DNA of 64,000 bases from Phymatolithon calcareum (Eukaryota > Rhodophyta > Florideophyceae > Hapalidiales). Location: NCBI GenBank assembly GCA_977006965.1, contig OZ345366.1:248001-312000 (forward strand), in the 5' to 3' direction. The notes below the pieces were generated by a model. That model ran no database searches, was not told the origin of the DNA, and saw only the letters and a program-made list of their open reading frames with translations. Made by a program: the position numbers and the translations under genes. Positions 45,686 through 56,230 of this stretch are shown one piece after another (within the stretch, counting starts at the first letter, position 1; every line of letters starts with the position of its first letter).

Positions 45686-47630
45686 TTAAAATAAAACATT
45701 ACATATCCCCCTTGTTTCCGCAGCAGTCTGTACCGCCTCGAAATAATCTACATCCATAGCAAACGACGAATCGTGGAAAGCATGCCTTTTTGCCGCAGCT
45801 TCTTTGCCATTTCGAGATTCGAGCGTGTAGTGTGTCGAGGCAGCAAATTTAATGGTCCGGATTTTAGGCCGTCTCTCCACAGCAGCTACAGTAACGACCA
45901 CAATTAGTGCGGATTCCTAAATAGTGCGGGTTCCTAATTAGTACGTCAGATTCCAAATTAGTGTGGGCCGCACTAATTGTTGTCTCCTCTTTTTGTTAGC
46001 GTGGATGCACTAATTAGGGTCTAAAATAATTTTTTTCGGAAAGGTTATATCATTCTCATGCGCTGTTTTCAACTTGAAATCTTCCACGTACTACTGTCCA
46101 CCTGACAGTAGCTTGGAAAGTCTCCTCAGATCCATTTGCACGGGCCTCTCTTTTATGTGCTGAGCATCGCTGGGTGTCTGCTTCCATGGAATTTCATTTA
46201 CACTCTGGAAGGTGGTGCTGGAAATGGAGTGTCGAGTAAGGTGCTGGATACCTGAGCAGCAACTGTATTCCGAGGATATGTAAGGCACTACAGTAGCTCT
46301 CTGCACACATTTTAATCGTTTTCACACTATGTAAGGCTGTCATTATAAACCTCGGTAAAGTGCTGCATTCGAGACGCATAAGTTACCCGGAAATTAAAAC
46401 AAGCAAGTTTATCTCTGCTGTCACTGTGCTATCAGCACTTCATCTACAGCAGCTCGTGTTACGTCTCCAGAAAACATAACTCCAGTTTCAAACCATCTCT
46501 TGTTAAAATCTTTATGCTTTCGCTCTTCGTTAAAACATAACTCCAGTTTTGTCCTTTTCTGTGCAAGAGATGCATACATTACGTCAATGGTGTACTATTA
46601 ATGACTTTTTGTAAGAACAATAGCGATTTGAAAAGGCATTTAAAGAGCGATACCTGAAGCCGGTCATCAGAAAAACAAAATCTCGATATTGAACATCACC
46701 TCCAGCAGTATACCGTTCTGCAATATCATCCTTCACGGTATGCTGGAAGACGAAGAAAAAGAGCTCATGGCTCTAAAAAGCCGCCTTTGGCGTATGGGCT
46801 TCGACAAGAACAATCGACCATCTCAGAAAACAAGGACAGAGTTCCCGAAGCCTCCACTGCTGTATTTGAGTTTCTTTGCAAATATCCTGGCAATACAATC
46901 GCAAGGCAATGGAAAATTCTACTCGAAATCTATGTAAGCTCGGACATTGACGGCGACTTGGAGTACACAAAGCAATGCTCCAATGCGGTCTCGGTATGGA
47001 AAACGGGGTGTGGAAAGTGTCGCAGTTGAAAAGAGAGTTGCAAGAGATTGTCCGTGAGCATAAAGTGCATTTCGAAGGGGAGCCAGTACCAGATCTTGGA
47101 GAGAAGTCCGCGAACATACAGGAAGATGTATAATTTATTCACTCGGTCGTCTTCTAATAGCAATATGTACTTTCCTTTCTTATATCTCGTCTTGCTGGCG
47201 AGAATAGTGTTTCTATAAACCTGGCGCACTAATTGTTGGTCACAACTATTAGTGCGGGTTCCTAAATAGTATACCAGGTTCCTGAATAGTGCGGTCCACA
47301 GTAATTGTTGGTTCCAGCTTGGATTTTCATGTTCCTAATTAGTGCGGTCCGCACTAATTGTGGTCATTACTGTAGTCTTCCCTGACTTTTTCAATGAAAT
47401 GAGACCTCCAAAGCATATTTGACTTGCTGAGTTGTAGCCCACTGACTTGACAATTGCTCCACAGCACGCGTGCGCGAGTGGAACTGGACTCCAGAACACT
47501 CATGATGGCCAGGGCTTGCCGCAATAATATTTTTATTGATGAGGATAGTGCAGCAGAAATTGCAAAAGCAGTGTAGCGCCCACTGCATTTTTCTCTTCCG
47601 TTGCATTGCTATTCCCGGACACGACAGCAA
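45686..47630 (-). pseudogene. Host reading frame split by the Tc1/mariner-like element
   Basis: Right of the element the minus strand reads AVEQLSSQWATTQQVKYALE and then VSFH and TGA. Left of it the strand reads ERRPKIRTIKFAASTHYTLE and goes on to DVDYFEAVQTAAET. With the element and one TA copy removed, both parts fall in the same frame with a single TGA near the junction. This suggests one older coding region that was interrupted. No family is recognised, and the frame agreement could be chance (one in three). Confidence 0.35.
45889..47372. mobile_element. Tc1/mariner-like element (1484 bp)
   Basis: The ends CAGTAACGACCACAATTAGT (45889) and the reverse complement of the right end (CAGTAATGACCACAATTAGT) match over 25 bp with one mismatch. 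TA lies directly outside both ends (45887-45888, 47373-47374), the target duplication of this superfamily. AATTAGTGCGG and TTCCTAA words are repeated several times just inside each end. The interior has short protein-like frames (46787-47027, and 47000-47132 with WKVSQLKRELQEIVREHKVH), but I do not see a DDE transposase, so the element is probably non-autonomous. Confidence 0.78.
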
Positions 47631-47639
47631 GGCTGAGTC

Positions 47640-48391
47640 AGTAAGGAATGCAGTAAGCGCTTGTGTTTTTCGCGACTGTACGCCACGAACCTTTGATCGC
47701 GATCCACATGGAACGCCGAATCAGAGGCTCGCGACTTTAATTGCCTTGTCTAGGTGATCCGCTGGGCCACATGAGGAACGTGTCCCATGCGCATGTAGAA
47801 TTTGTGGTTTTCTCTTTACTGGTAGTACATAAGATAGTTTGTCCCTTCCCTTCAGCAAAGGAAGGTGGAGGTTTCTGGATGGATTGCTTGGATCCTACAC
47901 GCATCACGCTTGTGAGTCCCTTCGACCACGCGAAGTCGGAGATTTCCCACCCTTCCTGATCGCTTCCTCGCCGTGCAAGCCGGAACGGCGGGAACCCGGC
48001 GACAGATCCATCCTTTTCTTTTCGCGCGTTCGCCTCAAGCTCGACGGCCCTTCCAAGGTCGCCGCCTTCTCAGACGACATCGATTCTGCCCGTCTTTTCT
48101 CGCGCTGAAAGCGCTTCGCAGCACAATCCAGTGTGGAGTTGCTCCCCTCAACGCGCCGAAAACCTGCGTTGTTCCGTTTCGGTGCACTGTCCAACGTTGA
48201 CGGCCCAACCAAGTTCGCCAATACCCAACGTTGCCGACATTGTCAGCGCTTCGCACCCTCCCTTTTATTCGCTTTTCTCCACCATTCATCTCACGCGTCC
48301 TCAAGACGCCGTTTTCTGCAACTCCTCTTTTCCCTCTCTTCGTGTTTTGTTTCTCTTTCTCTCTCTCTTTTCTTTCCTCATTTCAGTCTCT
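47640..48391 (+). other. Pyrimidine-rich upstream region with possible splice acceptor
   Basis: A dense run of C and T (48240-48388) ends in CCTCATTTCAG, an excellent 3' splice site, directly before TCTCTATGTTTTG. GC-rich frames upstream on both strands (47840-48300) may contain an exon of the gene at 48392, but no donor could be chosen. Confidence 0.4.
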
Positions 48392-48854
48392 ATGTTTTGT
48401 CTCTCCCGCATTTTTTCTCTCCTCCGGTCTTCTCTGACCACTGTGGCGTCGGGTTCTAGTGAGCCTGGCGCTACAAGCAGTGATGGTGACTTCTTTGCAG
48501 TAAGAAATGCAATAGAAGGTGACCCTTTTATGACGACATGGAATAGACCAAGACAAAATAGAACGGCGACGCTGAGATTCCTACGAACAGCACAAGTGGA
48601 CTCTAAGCTTTTCCCTCCACCTTCTCTGGAGGAGGGTTTTTGCAGCTAGGGCTACGACGATAGCAACGAGCTTTTGCGGGCTTTAACGGAGCTACCAAGG
48701 TAGTAGCATCTGAAACGCATCTCCCTTACAGTCTTATGAGTGTTTCTGAGGGCGTTTAATAAATTCAAAATTCAAAAAAAAAAAAAATAGAAGGTGACCG
48801 ACAATATGAAGGAAATATCGAAAATCTGCTTCACATTCAGGATATGCGTCTGTG
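48392..48854 (+). pseudogene. Host exon disrupted by a LINE insertion
   Basis: From ATG at 48392 (or from the AG acceptor at 48386) the plus strand reads MFCLSRIFSLLRSSL and continues to SSDGDFFAVRNAIEGD at 48524. A 261-bp LINE fragment follows. Directly after its target duplication (48786-48799) the same frame resumes (RQYEGNIENLLHIQDMRL) and stops at 48852-48854. The agreement of frame across the insertion supports a real coding exon that was intact before the LINE landed. The N-terminal segment could be a signal peptide or a transit peptide. The family is unknown. Confidence 0.45.
48525..48785 (+). mobile_element. 5'-truncated LINE tail, 14-bp target duplication
   Basis: The flanks AATAGAAGGTGACC at 48511-48524 and 48786-48799 are identical. 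The insertion ends in the tail CTGAGGGCGTTTAATAAATT followed by poly-A. The same tail lies at 56685-56770. Only the last few hundred bases of the element were copied. Confidence 0.85.
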
Positions 48855-49182
48855 AATATCTGTCAATTTTTTTGCAATACGTCTTGCCATAAGGTCAGAT
48901 TCTTACAATAACACTCCAATAGAAATCTACAGTAATATATTTGCAATGCAATATATTGGATGCTAGCCCTGATCACAGGAGTATGCTATTGAAAGAACAA
49001 AGTTCCACGCGGAGATCAACAATATCTACTGTATCTGCGCTCCTCGTAGCACATCTTCACGCCTTAGTCATCGATTTTTCCGCCCTCGAGAAGTGTCTCT
49101 GCAAACGTAACTGACTTATGACTGACTTGTCTAAAAAACGCCATGACTATGACTTCTCGAAAATTAGTAACGTCAGTAATAA

Positions 49183-52100
49183 AACCCGCCCTGGTATGGG
49201 CGCTATAGAGGTATTAGGCCCATCCACAAGAAAGGACCAGCCCACATCCCAGGGAACTACGGCCGAATATCGCTTCTCAGCCAAGTGCGAAAGATTATTG
49301 ACTCCGCGATGGACTCTGCGATATGCGAACGCTACAAATTCCACCAATTCCAGCTGGACTTCCAGAAGAACAAAGGGACGGAACTCGCGATCCTAAGAGG
49401 GACGAGAAGTCATCTCAAAGCTCAATGAGGTTGCCGAGATACTCTCCGGTTTATGCAGCCGTTTTCGAATCAAGATGAACGCTCGGATATGCAAGGTGCT
49501 AGGATTTGCTGCAGGCGGACGCTAATCGCAGGAAATTATTGACGGTGAAGTCAATATCGGTGGCGAGGCAATAGACGCAGTTGCGGAATACAAGTTCCTC
49601 GGAGTTCATTTAGACCAACGACTGAGCTTCAACTTGCATTACCGGGAAGTGAGCCAGAAACTCGGGTCCAAGACCCGCCTCATCCGAGCGCTCAGCGGAG
49701 CATCTTGGGGCGCGGAACATCAACGATGGAAGCTTTCCGTAAGAGCTACTGCGAGCCAACTGCGCTATTTGGTGCATCAGCTTTCGCTGTACATGGCTTC
49801 GACCTCCACATCAAGCAAGTGGAAGTCGCTCGGAACGAAGCGGCTCCAGCGGATGTTTGAAAGCTACGACAATTGCCAAACTCCGGTCACTGACTGGGAT
49901 GCGTAGCCTGCGAGCTATTGGAGATATGCAAGCTACTCTTGTCATGGACAAAGCACTTCGACTTCTACCGATCACTCCTGTGGCTCGCACAAGCCAGACA
50001 AATATGTTGAACTCTAGACGCAACGTAGGGTCGTGGAGGGCCTCGAGCACCTACCATCTGGCGGAGAAATGGATCCTTGCGCTCCCACGCAATGGGATCC
50101 AACCACCAATTCAGAAGGACAGCTCAAGTAACAGGTTTTCAACCTTCACGACTCCTGTTTCGGCGAAGGATGATCCAGAGGAGAAGCGTACCGCGACAGA
50201 AGCTTTTCTTCTAGAGCGAAAGGCAGCACAACCAGCCGATATCGAAATATGGACGGACGGAAGTGCCGGAAAAGTACCTCATGCATTTGTCTGCGTCCTG
50301 AATCATGGAGAACGAATCTCCGTGATACGGGATGAAGATTGGTATACTGCGACGTTGAGCAAATTCAGCCCCTCTAAGTACCAGAACCACGAAGCAGCGA
50401 AACGTTTTGAGTCTCGACACAGCAGGCCCCCGGATATCCTCTTGGCCTACGACGACGGAGACGAGCATGCATACTCAACGACCCCGACAGCCTCGAAACA
50501 ATGCGTTATCGTGTGCAACTAAGACGGTGACACACTCGATTCAGATAGAGTGTGTTTGGATACCGAGTCACTGCGGCGACTCGAATAATGAGGCTGCTGA
50601 TGAACTTGCGCGGCGGGGAATTTCGGAATCGAGTCTGGCGCTGCACCAAGCGATACCTCTCACTTTGGAAGCGGCACGATCCATCGTCAAGCCGCCCTGT
50701 AGAAACAAACCAGTGACCCTTCCTACTCTTCCGAAAGATCTCCACATCTCCCAGAGACGTGGAGAGGTGATACTGCACCAGCTCATAGTGAACTGCAGCC
50801 CTATTGTGGCAAGCTTTCACCATGGACACAGCGAGAATGAACCGCTTCTCTACGACCCAGTATGCAAGATGTGCTCGTATGGCGTCAAGGAGAAAGTGGA
50901 GCACCTCATCCTACACTGTTCTGGGAGGACTGCCTCTCGACGAAAATTCATCGGAAGAGTGCGAGACAAAACGGTAGAAAATCTGTGCAGGGCGAGACCC
51001 GTAGAGATACTCCAATATTTGAACAATGAGAACTTACTCTAGGGTTAGTTCTGGCATTAATTAACGCATTCTGCATTAAAGAAAGAAAGAAAGAGGGACG
51101 AGTACTATGAGGCGAGGCCACCGATTTGTCGCGGTCCTCGACTTGTCCTCCGCACATGACCGCTTCCCACGAGATATTCTCCAACGCAGAGTCGAGTCAT
51201 GCCTATCCAAAGATATCGCAGAGATGGTCAAGTACCTACTGAAGCCGTCGTGGATCATCACAGCCGGAGACGAGGAAAAACAGTGGCTCCTGATCGATCG
51301 CAGAGTCCCCCGGGGCTCTCCCTTGAGTCCCTGTCTTTACAACATGTTCATGGACACCTTCGCCTCGAAAGTCGCCGGAGTGTCACCGCGCTTATCAACC
51401 TACCCGGCAATACTGTTCGCAGATGACGTACAGCTACAAGCTAAAAACTCGGATGGCATGCAGTGGCTGCTAGATGCGGGGACAAGCTGGGCAAGAGAGA
51501 GTGGCATGTCGTGGAATACCAAAAAAGGAAAAAGCGAAGTTCTAATATACCCGGGCCTGTTCCAGCGAAAATTCAGACTTGCGGGGTCCGAGCTCCACGA
51601 AACCCGCCGACAGGAATACCTCGGTACAACAATCGACAATACAGGCGTAACCGACCACGCCACCCTGAAACGCCTTTCCAAAGCGAAAGGTATATTGCTC
51701 GCCCTCCGGGATATTGGCGTCACAGCTAAACGACTGACGACAACAAAATGCATATCCATATATAAGGCCCTGGTCCAATGCCAATGGGAATACGCACTGC
51801 ACCTAACGCCGTGGTCGAAGTCCATTCAAGCGCATGTGGATCTCTAATAATTGGTCATTTTGCTAAGCGGAATAATGATCGAATGCGAACGCTATGCAGA
51901 ACCACACCACCAGAGCTGAGGCGCAAGATATGAGGAGAACACTTTGCGTTGCGACTCCTGCAAGCAACACAGAACCTGGAGAGAAGCAAGAGCTACGAGG
52001 GCAAGGATGAGGACCTAGCACAGGCACAGAGGGATATTCGATACCTCGAAGAGCACGAACTGTTGAACGTCCCAGCGAAGAGGGCCGTGGAAGGAAAGGT

Positions 52101-52553
52101 CACACTCAAGGATGAGAAACTGCGAACCAATTGCGCATGGACCGAGACGGAGAAGGCCAAAAAACGCAAAATCGCCGTGGATATGAACGAAAATCCAAAC
52201 CCCGTAGTCCAAATTAAGTCGAGAAGACACAGACTTCGGGCAGTCAAATGGTTTTTCGGCCGCTTCACTCCGCGAAACCCATCGGCATATATCGACAGCT
52301 ACGACGAACTAGAAGCGATACTGTTGGAAACCCTATAACGCAACCTAACCCAACCCAAGATGAATGAGGGAACAGAAGAGGAAGTGAAACAAGCAATGGA
52401 CTAACTAATGATGCTACAAAGTGAGATGCAAGAGGAGATGATGGTGTGATGATGGAGGCGATATGCTGTAGTCTTCCCAATGCGAAGCTGCTCTGGTGTC
52501 GGCGTGCGCCGGCGTTGAGGTCTTCTAAAATATAAACCTACAATTTCCCCCCC
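49183..52553 (+). mobile_element. LINE-B copy 2 (reverse transcriptase), split by LINE-A
   Basis: Reverse transcriptase starts with RPIHKKGPAH and YGRISLLSQVRK (49216-49270) and runs to FQLDFQKNKGTELAILRG. It is cut at 49406 by a LINE-A insertion. From 51091 the same frame continues: GHRFVAVLDLSSAHDRFP, the VPRGSPLSPC box, the catalytic FADDVQLQAK (near 51416) with both Asp intact, and thumb residues EYLGTTIDNTGVTDHATLKR. A frameshift near 51840 and one TGA near 51930 precede the C-terminal part (HRLRAVKWFFGRFTPR), which stops at 52338. The 3' untranslated end has the hairpin-like GAAGCTGCTCTGG and GGTCTTCTAAAATATAAACC, then a C tract. It acts as the non-LTR polymerase that primes on nicked target DNA. 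The 5' end, with the endonuclease, is missing. Confidence 0.85.
49407..51090 (+). mobile_element. LINE-A copy 1, 5'-truncated, inserted in LINE-B
   Basis: The flanks AAGAGGGACGAG at 49395-49406 and 51091-51102 are a 12-bp target duplication. The copy starts after the polymerase catalytic box (L-N-E-V-A-E-I-L-S-G-L) and goes on to EYKFLGVHLDQRLSFNLH of the thumb. An RNase H domain follows, with first Asp in IEIWTDGSAGK (about 50245) and the later WIPSHCGDSNNEAADELAR (about 50556). The end is a C-terminal zinc-binding CKMCSYGVKEKVEHLILHC (50866-50922), with a stop at 51042. A GAAA repeat tail closes it. RNase H plus this Cys-His motif is usual in I-group LINEs. Several frame changes make it inactive. 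Confidence 0.85.
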
Positions 52554-52721
52554 TATAGGTATTAGGAACGGGGAATAAAAAAGAGGAAGGAATCTGGTCC
52601 ATTTAAAAAGCTTGAAGATTGCTCGTTTTCGAACGACTGCGAGAACCTGTTGGCCATAAAATCTATTGGAATGAATTCACCGGGACTTGTACTGACCACA
52701 GCAGTACAATGTAGTCTAACT
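52554..52721. other. Unassigned spacer between two LINE-B copies
   Basis: This is unique sequence with no coding sign. It contains the left target duplication of the next LINE at 52722-52734. Confidence 0.5.
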
Positions 52722-52734
52722 TGAACAACTCCGC

Positions 52735-53747
52735 GCAAGTTCCGGCTCTCAGGCCAGGAGCTCCACGAAACCCGCCTACTGGAATACCTGGGAACCACGA
52801 TCGACAACACGGGAGTAACCCACCACGCAACACTAAAGCGCATCAACGCGGCGAAGGGAATCATCATGGGACTAAAAGACCTGGGAGTCCAAGCGCAAGG
52901 ACTAGCTACTACCAAGAACATAGCAATGTACAAGGCTCTTGTGCAATGAAGATGGGAGTACGCGATACACCTCACACCATGGACAAACTCAGTCGAAGCG
53001 CAGATCAACCAAGCGGAGGGTCTGTTCTACTCTGTTGCCTTCGGTAACTACACGAAACGATTGCACGCCCGAATGCGAGCCCTCTGCAGAATTACTCCAC
53101 CAATGATAAGAAGAGCGCAACTCGGAGAGCACTTCGCACAGAGGCTTATACGAGGGAAGGACGAAATCCAGAAGGAAGCAAATTACGCAGGAAAAGAAGG
53201 GGACATACAGCAAGCAGAGAGGGATATCCGCTATCTGCAGGAGCATGAGCTCCTAAGAGGCAGTACCGAGCGAGCCGTACGAGGGCTGGTGACCCACAAA
53301 CACGAGAGCCACCGCCGACGACAGGAATGGATTGAAAAGGAAGCCGAAAAAGAGAGAAAAATTACCGTCGATACTAAGGAGAAAGTAAGCCCTGTACTCC
53401 AAATTCGATCCAGGAAACACCGACTCCTAGCAGTTAAGTGGTTCTTTGGCCGCTTCCCACCACGAAGAGCAGAGTCGTACATTGAACATTTCAACGAGGT
53501 CGCGGAAGAGAATCTGAAAACTCTACAACGAAATTTGACAAGTCTAAGAGCAGAAGAATCTTGGGAAAAAGGGACGAAAACGGCGATTGACAAACTTTTG
53601 GCCTTGGAAATCCATATGTTAGAAGAAATGATAGTATAATGTGATCTGATTGGGTAATGAGATGGCAGTATGAACGGGAAGCTGCTCTGGTGTTGGTGAA
53701 TACCGGCGTTGAGGGCTTCTAAAATAAAAACCTACAATTTCCCCCCC
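52735..53747 (+). mobile_element. LINE-B copy 3, 5'-truncated, near-open
   Basis: The flanks TGAACAACTCCGC at 52722-52734 and 53748-53760 are a 13-bp target duplication. The copy starts in the polymerase thumb (FRLSGQELHETRLLEYLGTT) and is one frame to the stop at 53637-53639, broken only by a TGA near 52946 where copy 2 has TGC (Cys). The C-terminal part is basic and helical (RQEWIEKEAEKERKIT) and ends with HRLLAVKWFFGRFPPR and a helical tail. The 3' untranslated region of about 108 bp ends AAAATAAAAACCTACAATTT and a run of seven C. It is the youngest-looking LINE here. Confidence 0.88.
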
Positions 53748-53760
53748 TGAACAACTCCGC

Positions 53761-54548
53761 CAGCCCGAGGAAATCGTGTCTATAGAGATTAAACACGAAT
53801 TGCTTATGCGCTGCTTCGTATTATGGTGTTTCGTCGCATCAAATGCTTAGGGAAAAGGGATCGAAAATTTGACTGCGGGAACACCTGATGTGACCAATCA
53901 GAAGAAGAAAGGTTCATTTTTATTTAAAAGTTACCAACGCATCTGCTGGCGCTTGGGCAACTTTCCTAGTGCCAAGAGGTTTTGGCTGGATTCTGTCGAA
54001 AGAAGAGTTTTCTTTTTTTGTTCGTGGTCTCCTGCGGGACCTCGACGGGGGAAAATTACTCCCCTGTCCTGTGGCACGCGGTGATTTCAGGTTGCGAGCA
54101 ACCCTTTCTTACCCACACCCTGACATATGGTTAAGAGCTCGTCGAGACCTCACTTAGTCCAGGCGCTGTTCTTTTTGGAGTTATGAAGAGAAGAAAGTGC
54201 ACGGTGCGATTTCCGTTCGGCATTTCCCGTTTCAGATCAGCAGATTGTGTGTACATTTTTCAAGTCATTACAATGTGCCCACACTCGTCTGAAAGTGAGA
54301 TGTACAAAGAAATAGGAAATGCCAAAACAAAGATATAGGACCTACGAAAAGAGTCTTTGAATCCAGGAAAATACTACCGCTGGTAGTGATTAATACCCGG
54401 GATTCCTATTTTTACAACTTCTTCATTTTCTACCCACTAGCTTACGAAGACCTCTTTGCTCGACGCCTCAACAGCTACCTAAAACAATGCGCAAGCGTTT
54501 CGCGCTCGGAATAATTCTTGCCCCGTCTTCGAGCAGCACATCAGTTAC
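53761..54548. other. No supportable gene
   Basis: Short frames only. The sequence forms the 3' flank of the secreted-protein gene on the other strand. Confidence 0.5.
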
Positions 54549-55004
54549 TCAAACATTCGTGCTTGGGAATCTCTTTCTGAATGCTCCTGACGTTGCGCTA
54601 ACGACGTTCTCGCCACCTACTTGAACTGGAGTAGTGTTTCCGCAATCGGTAACACAGATTTCGGCAGCCTCATCAAATATGGTCTTGCACTGTGCCACGA
54701 GTGCGTCTCTGCCCGGGTCACACAACTTGCATACCGTCGTAGGCGTCTGCGCCAGTTTAAATGCTGCAAGGCCGCAGATCTCATTGCACCTGCTCAGTTT
54801 GTACGAGTTGACGCCTTTATTGCAGTCGTCAACACACCTTGAACGGGCCAAAGGTTCGGCGTTCGCCCTCCCGGTTCCAGTTATCTTGATTTGTAGTACG
54901 GATTCGCATTTGTCAAACTCATCAATAATGCTCCTGTCAACAATTTCGGCATGGGCTACAAGCCCGAACGCAACGAGAACAAAAACGAATGTCAATCCTT
55001 TCAT
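54549..55004 (-). CDS. Secreted cysteine-rich protein, 151 residues
   Basis: Minus-strand gene, ATG at 55002-55004, uninterrupted to the stop at 54549. The first residues, MKGLTFVFVLVAFGLVAHA, form a clear signal peptide with predicted cleavage before EIVDRS. The mature part has ten Cys in a regular pattern. There is a lone Cys near residue 36, then CVDDC, CNEIC, CKLC, a lone Cys and CVTDC, that is, repeated C-x3-C pairs consistent with disulphide-linked helices. There is no membrane segment or anchor. A TATA box (TATATATA, 55088-55095) lies about 85 bp upstream of the chosen start. The frame is open for 38 codons further upstream, but the signal peptide argues for the start given. It is the best-preserved non-transposon gene in the window. 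The broken gene at 40861 may be a distant relative. The function is unknown. Confidence 0.78.
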   Translation of the reverse strand: MKGLTFVFVLVAFGLVAHAEIVDRSIIDEFDKCESVLQIKITGTGRANAEPLARSRCVDDCNKGVNSYKLSRCNEICGLAAFKLAQTPTTVCKLCDPGRDALVAQCKTIFDEAAEICVTDCGNTTPVQVGGENVVSATSGAFRKRFPSTNV

Positions 55005-55087
55005 GGTGTGTCGGTATCTGGAGAGCTCCTTGCTTGCTTGAAATTGTGTTGGCTTCTTTTGAACTTGTCGCAGACTTCTCAGGTCCC

Positions 55088-55095
55088 TATATATA
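55088..55095 (-). promoter_or_regulatory. TATA box of the secreted-protein gene
   Basis: On the minus strand the sequence reads CTATATATAGGG, a strong TATA element, 84 bp upstream of the ATG at 55004. With transcription starting about 30 bp downstream, the leader would be near 50 nt. Confidence 0.6.
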
Positions 55096-55329
55096 GTCAG
55101 CACAACTGAATCTTCCACTAAATCTCCCCGCGGTGCTAAGAATTGAAGGCCTCACAAATGGCGATTGCACCAATAAAACCGATGCATCTTCAGGGAGCAG
55201 AACTCTTTATGACAAAGTAGTCACTCTGAACGGCTTTTAGATATCTCCAACAGCGCATAGCACGCGAGATGATCTCACACAATATGCGCCGTTGGAAATC
55301 ACTGCATCTGCTGCAAGATCAAAACTGGT

Positions 55330-56230
55330 GCAGAAAGTAGAAATCGCTACGGTGTTGAGCAGCGACGGGTGTAAATAGATGAATTCTGCCATGAACAGAG
55401 GTCCTATACGCCCATAAACGTCCATGGGAAGAGGGGTAGAAGACGTTTTATTGGACTCGATGACATTGCCCGAGCAAGATCCGTTCGTTATCGTGAACAA
55501 ACGGTTCAGAGCGTGGCCTGATGAAAGCGATGTCATACGCCTGTGTTCAGGGGGATTGTGAGATTGGAAATCAGCAGGTCAATGCGTTGTTGGCTGGTGC
55601 GCGGCAGGAGTTCCAATTTGATCTAAATTAGAGATACCGTGGACTACAATAAAACCCTCTACTTATCAAACAGTGGTCCAAGGCGCCCATATACGTCCAT
55701 GGCAAGAGCGTAGCTTATTGGGCTCCAAATTAAAACCATTATTTTCGTTGGTGTCCTAAGATCACGTCCCTGCTTCGTACATATGGTTCAGAGTACGGGC
55801 TGATGAAACATATGTCATAGTCATGTGGACGAAGGGAATTTAGATACCAGAACTGAACACGTCATTGAATTGTTGACTGGTGCGCGGCAGAAGTGCCAAT
55901 TTGATATAAATTACGGCTACAGGACACTGCAAAAAAAATCCTCTACATATCAAAAAGAGGTCCAAGGCGCCCATATACGTGCATGGCAAGGCGTTAAAGT
56001 CGACTTATTGGGCTCCAGATTAAAAACCTTATTTTCCTTGTTTATTCTTTCCTGTTGATGTCATTGCTGGAGCAAGATCACGTCCCATCTTTGTACACAT
56101 GCTTCAGAGTACGGCGTGATGAGATATCAGAAATGAACAGGTCATTGCGATGATGACTGGTGCGCGGCAGGGGTGCCAATTTGATCTGAAATACGGATAC
56201 TGGGACATAAAATACTGTCCTGGCCGCCCC
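55330..56230. repeat. Tandem repeat array, period about 280 bp, three units or more
   Basis: CTGGTGCGCGGCAG occurs near 55595, 55877 and 56156. CGCCCATATACGTCCATGG or close variants occur near 55409, 55685 and 55967. Further words (TTATTGGGCTCC, GAGCAAGATCACGTCC) recur in the same order. The units differ by substitutions and short indels. The minus strand of unit 1 is an open frame (55536-55237, with MDVYGRIGPLF), and the other units carry decayed versions of the same frame. So the array may be a duplicated exon or gene. Confidence 0.75.

Larger units (their letters stand above)
41890..45700 (+). mobile_element. LINE-B copy 1, split by later insertions
   Basis: The copy begins with an endonuclease-like start, LQVATWNCCGLSKIPMRLWK (near 41985-42045), and is cut by the hAT-like MITE at 42049. 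After the MITE come decayed pieces in the order of the family. There is a linker region, then reverse transcriptase box PLSACL-like sequence near 42720 and the catalytic box, degraded to FADEFLLQAK (42820-42850, instead of FADDVQLQAK). The thumb region (GVTDDAAISRVRNAVG) runs to about 43147. A block of about 1.7 kb without LINE homology follows. The LINE resumes near 44880 (LQTCIAIT, SKWEYAIDLTSRTKRLQAEI). The basic C-terminal part with many stops (KEEDLADVSKDVGCLREDED) and the 3' tail GAAGCGGCCCTGTTACTC up to AAAATAAAAC follow near 45650-45697. It is thoroughly inactive. Confidence 0.65.

Noticed and set aside
12389-53639. A variant genetic code in which TGA or TAG is read as an amino acid
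   Set aside because: In-frame stops occur as TGA, TAG and TAA at positions where sister copies have different residues (Lys, Cys and others), and frameshifts accompany them. Pseudogene decay explains this.
55330-56230. A CRISPR-like array
   Set aside because: The repeats are about 280 bp long, diverged, and have no short repeat-spacer alternation. The genome is eukaryotic.
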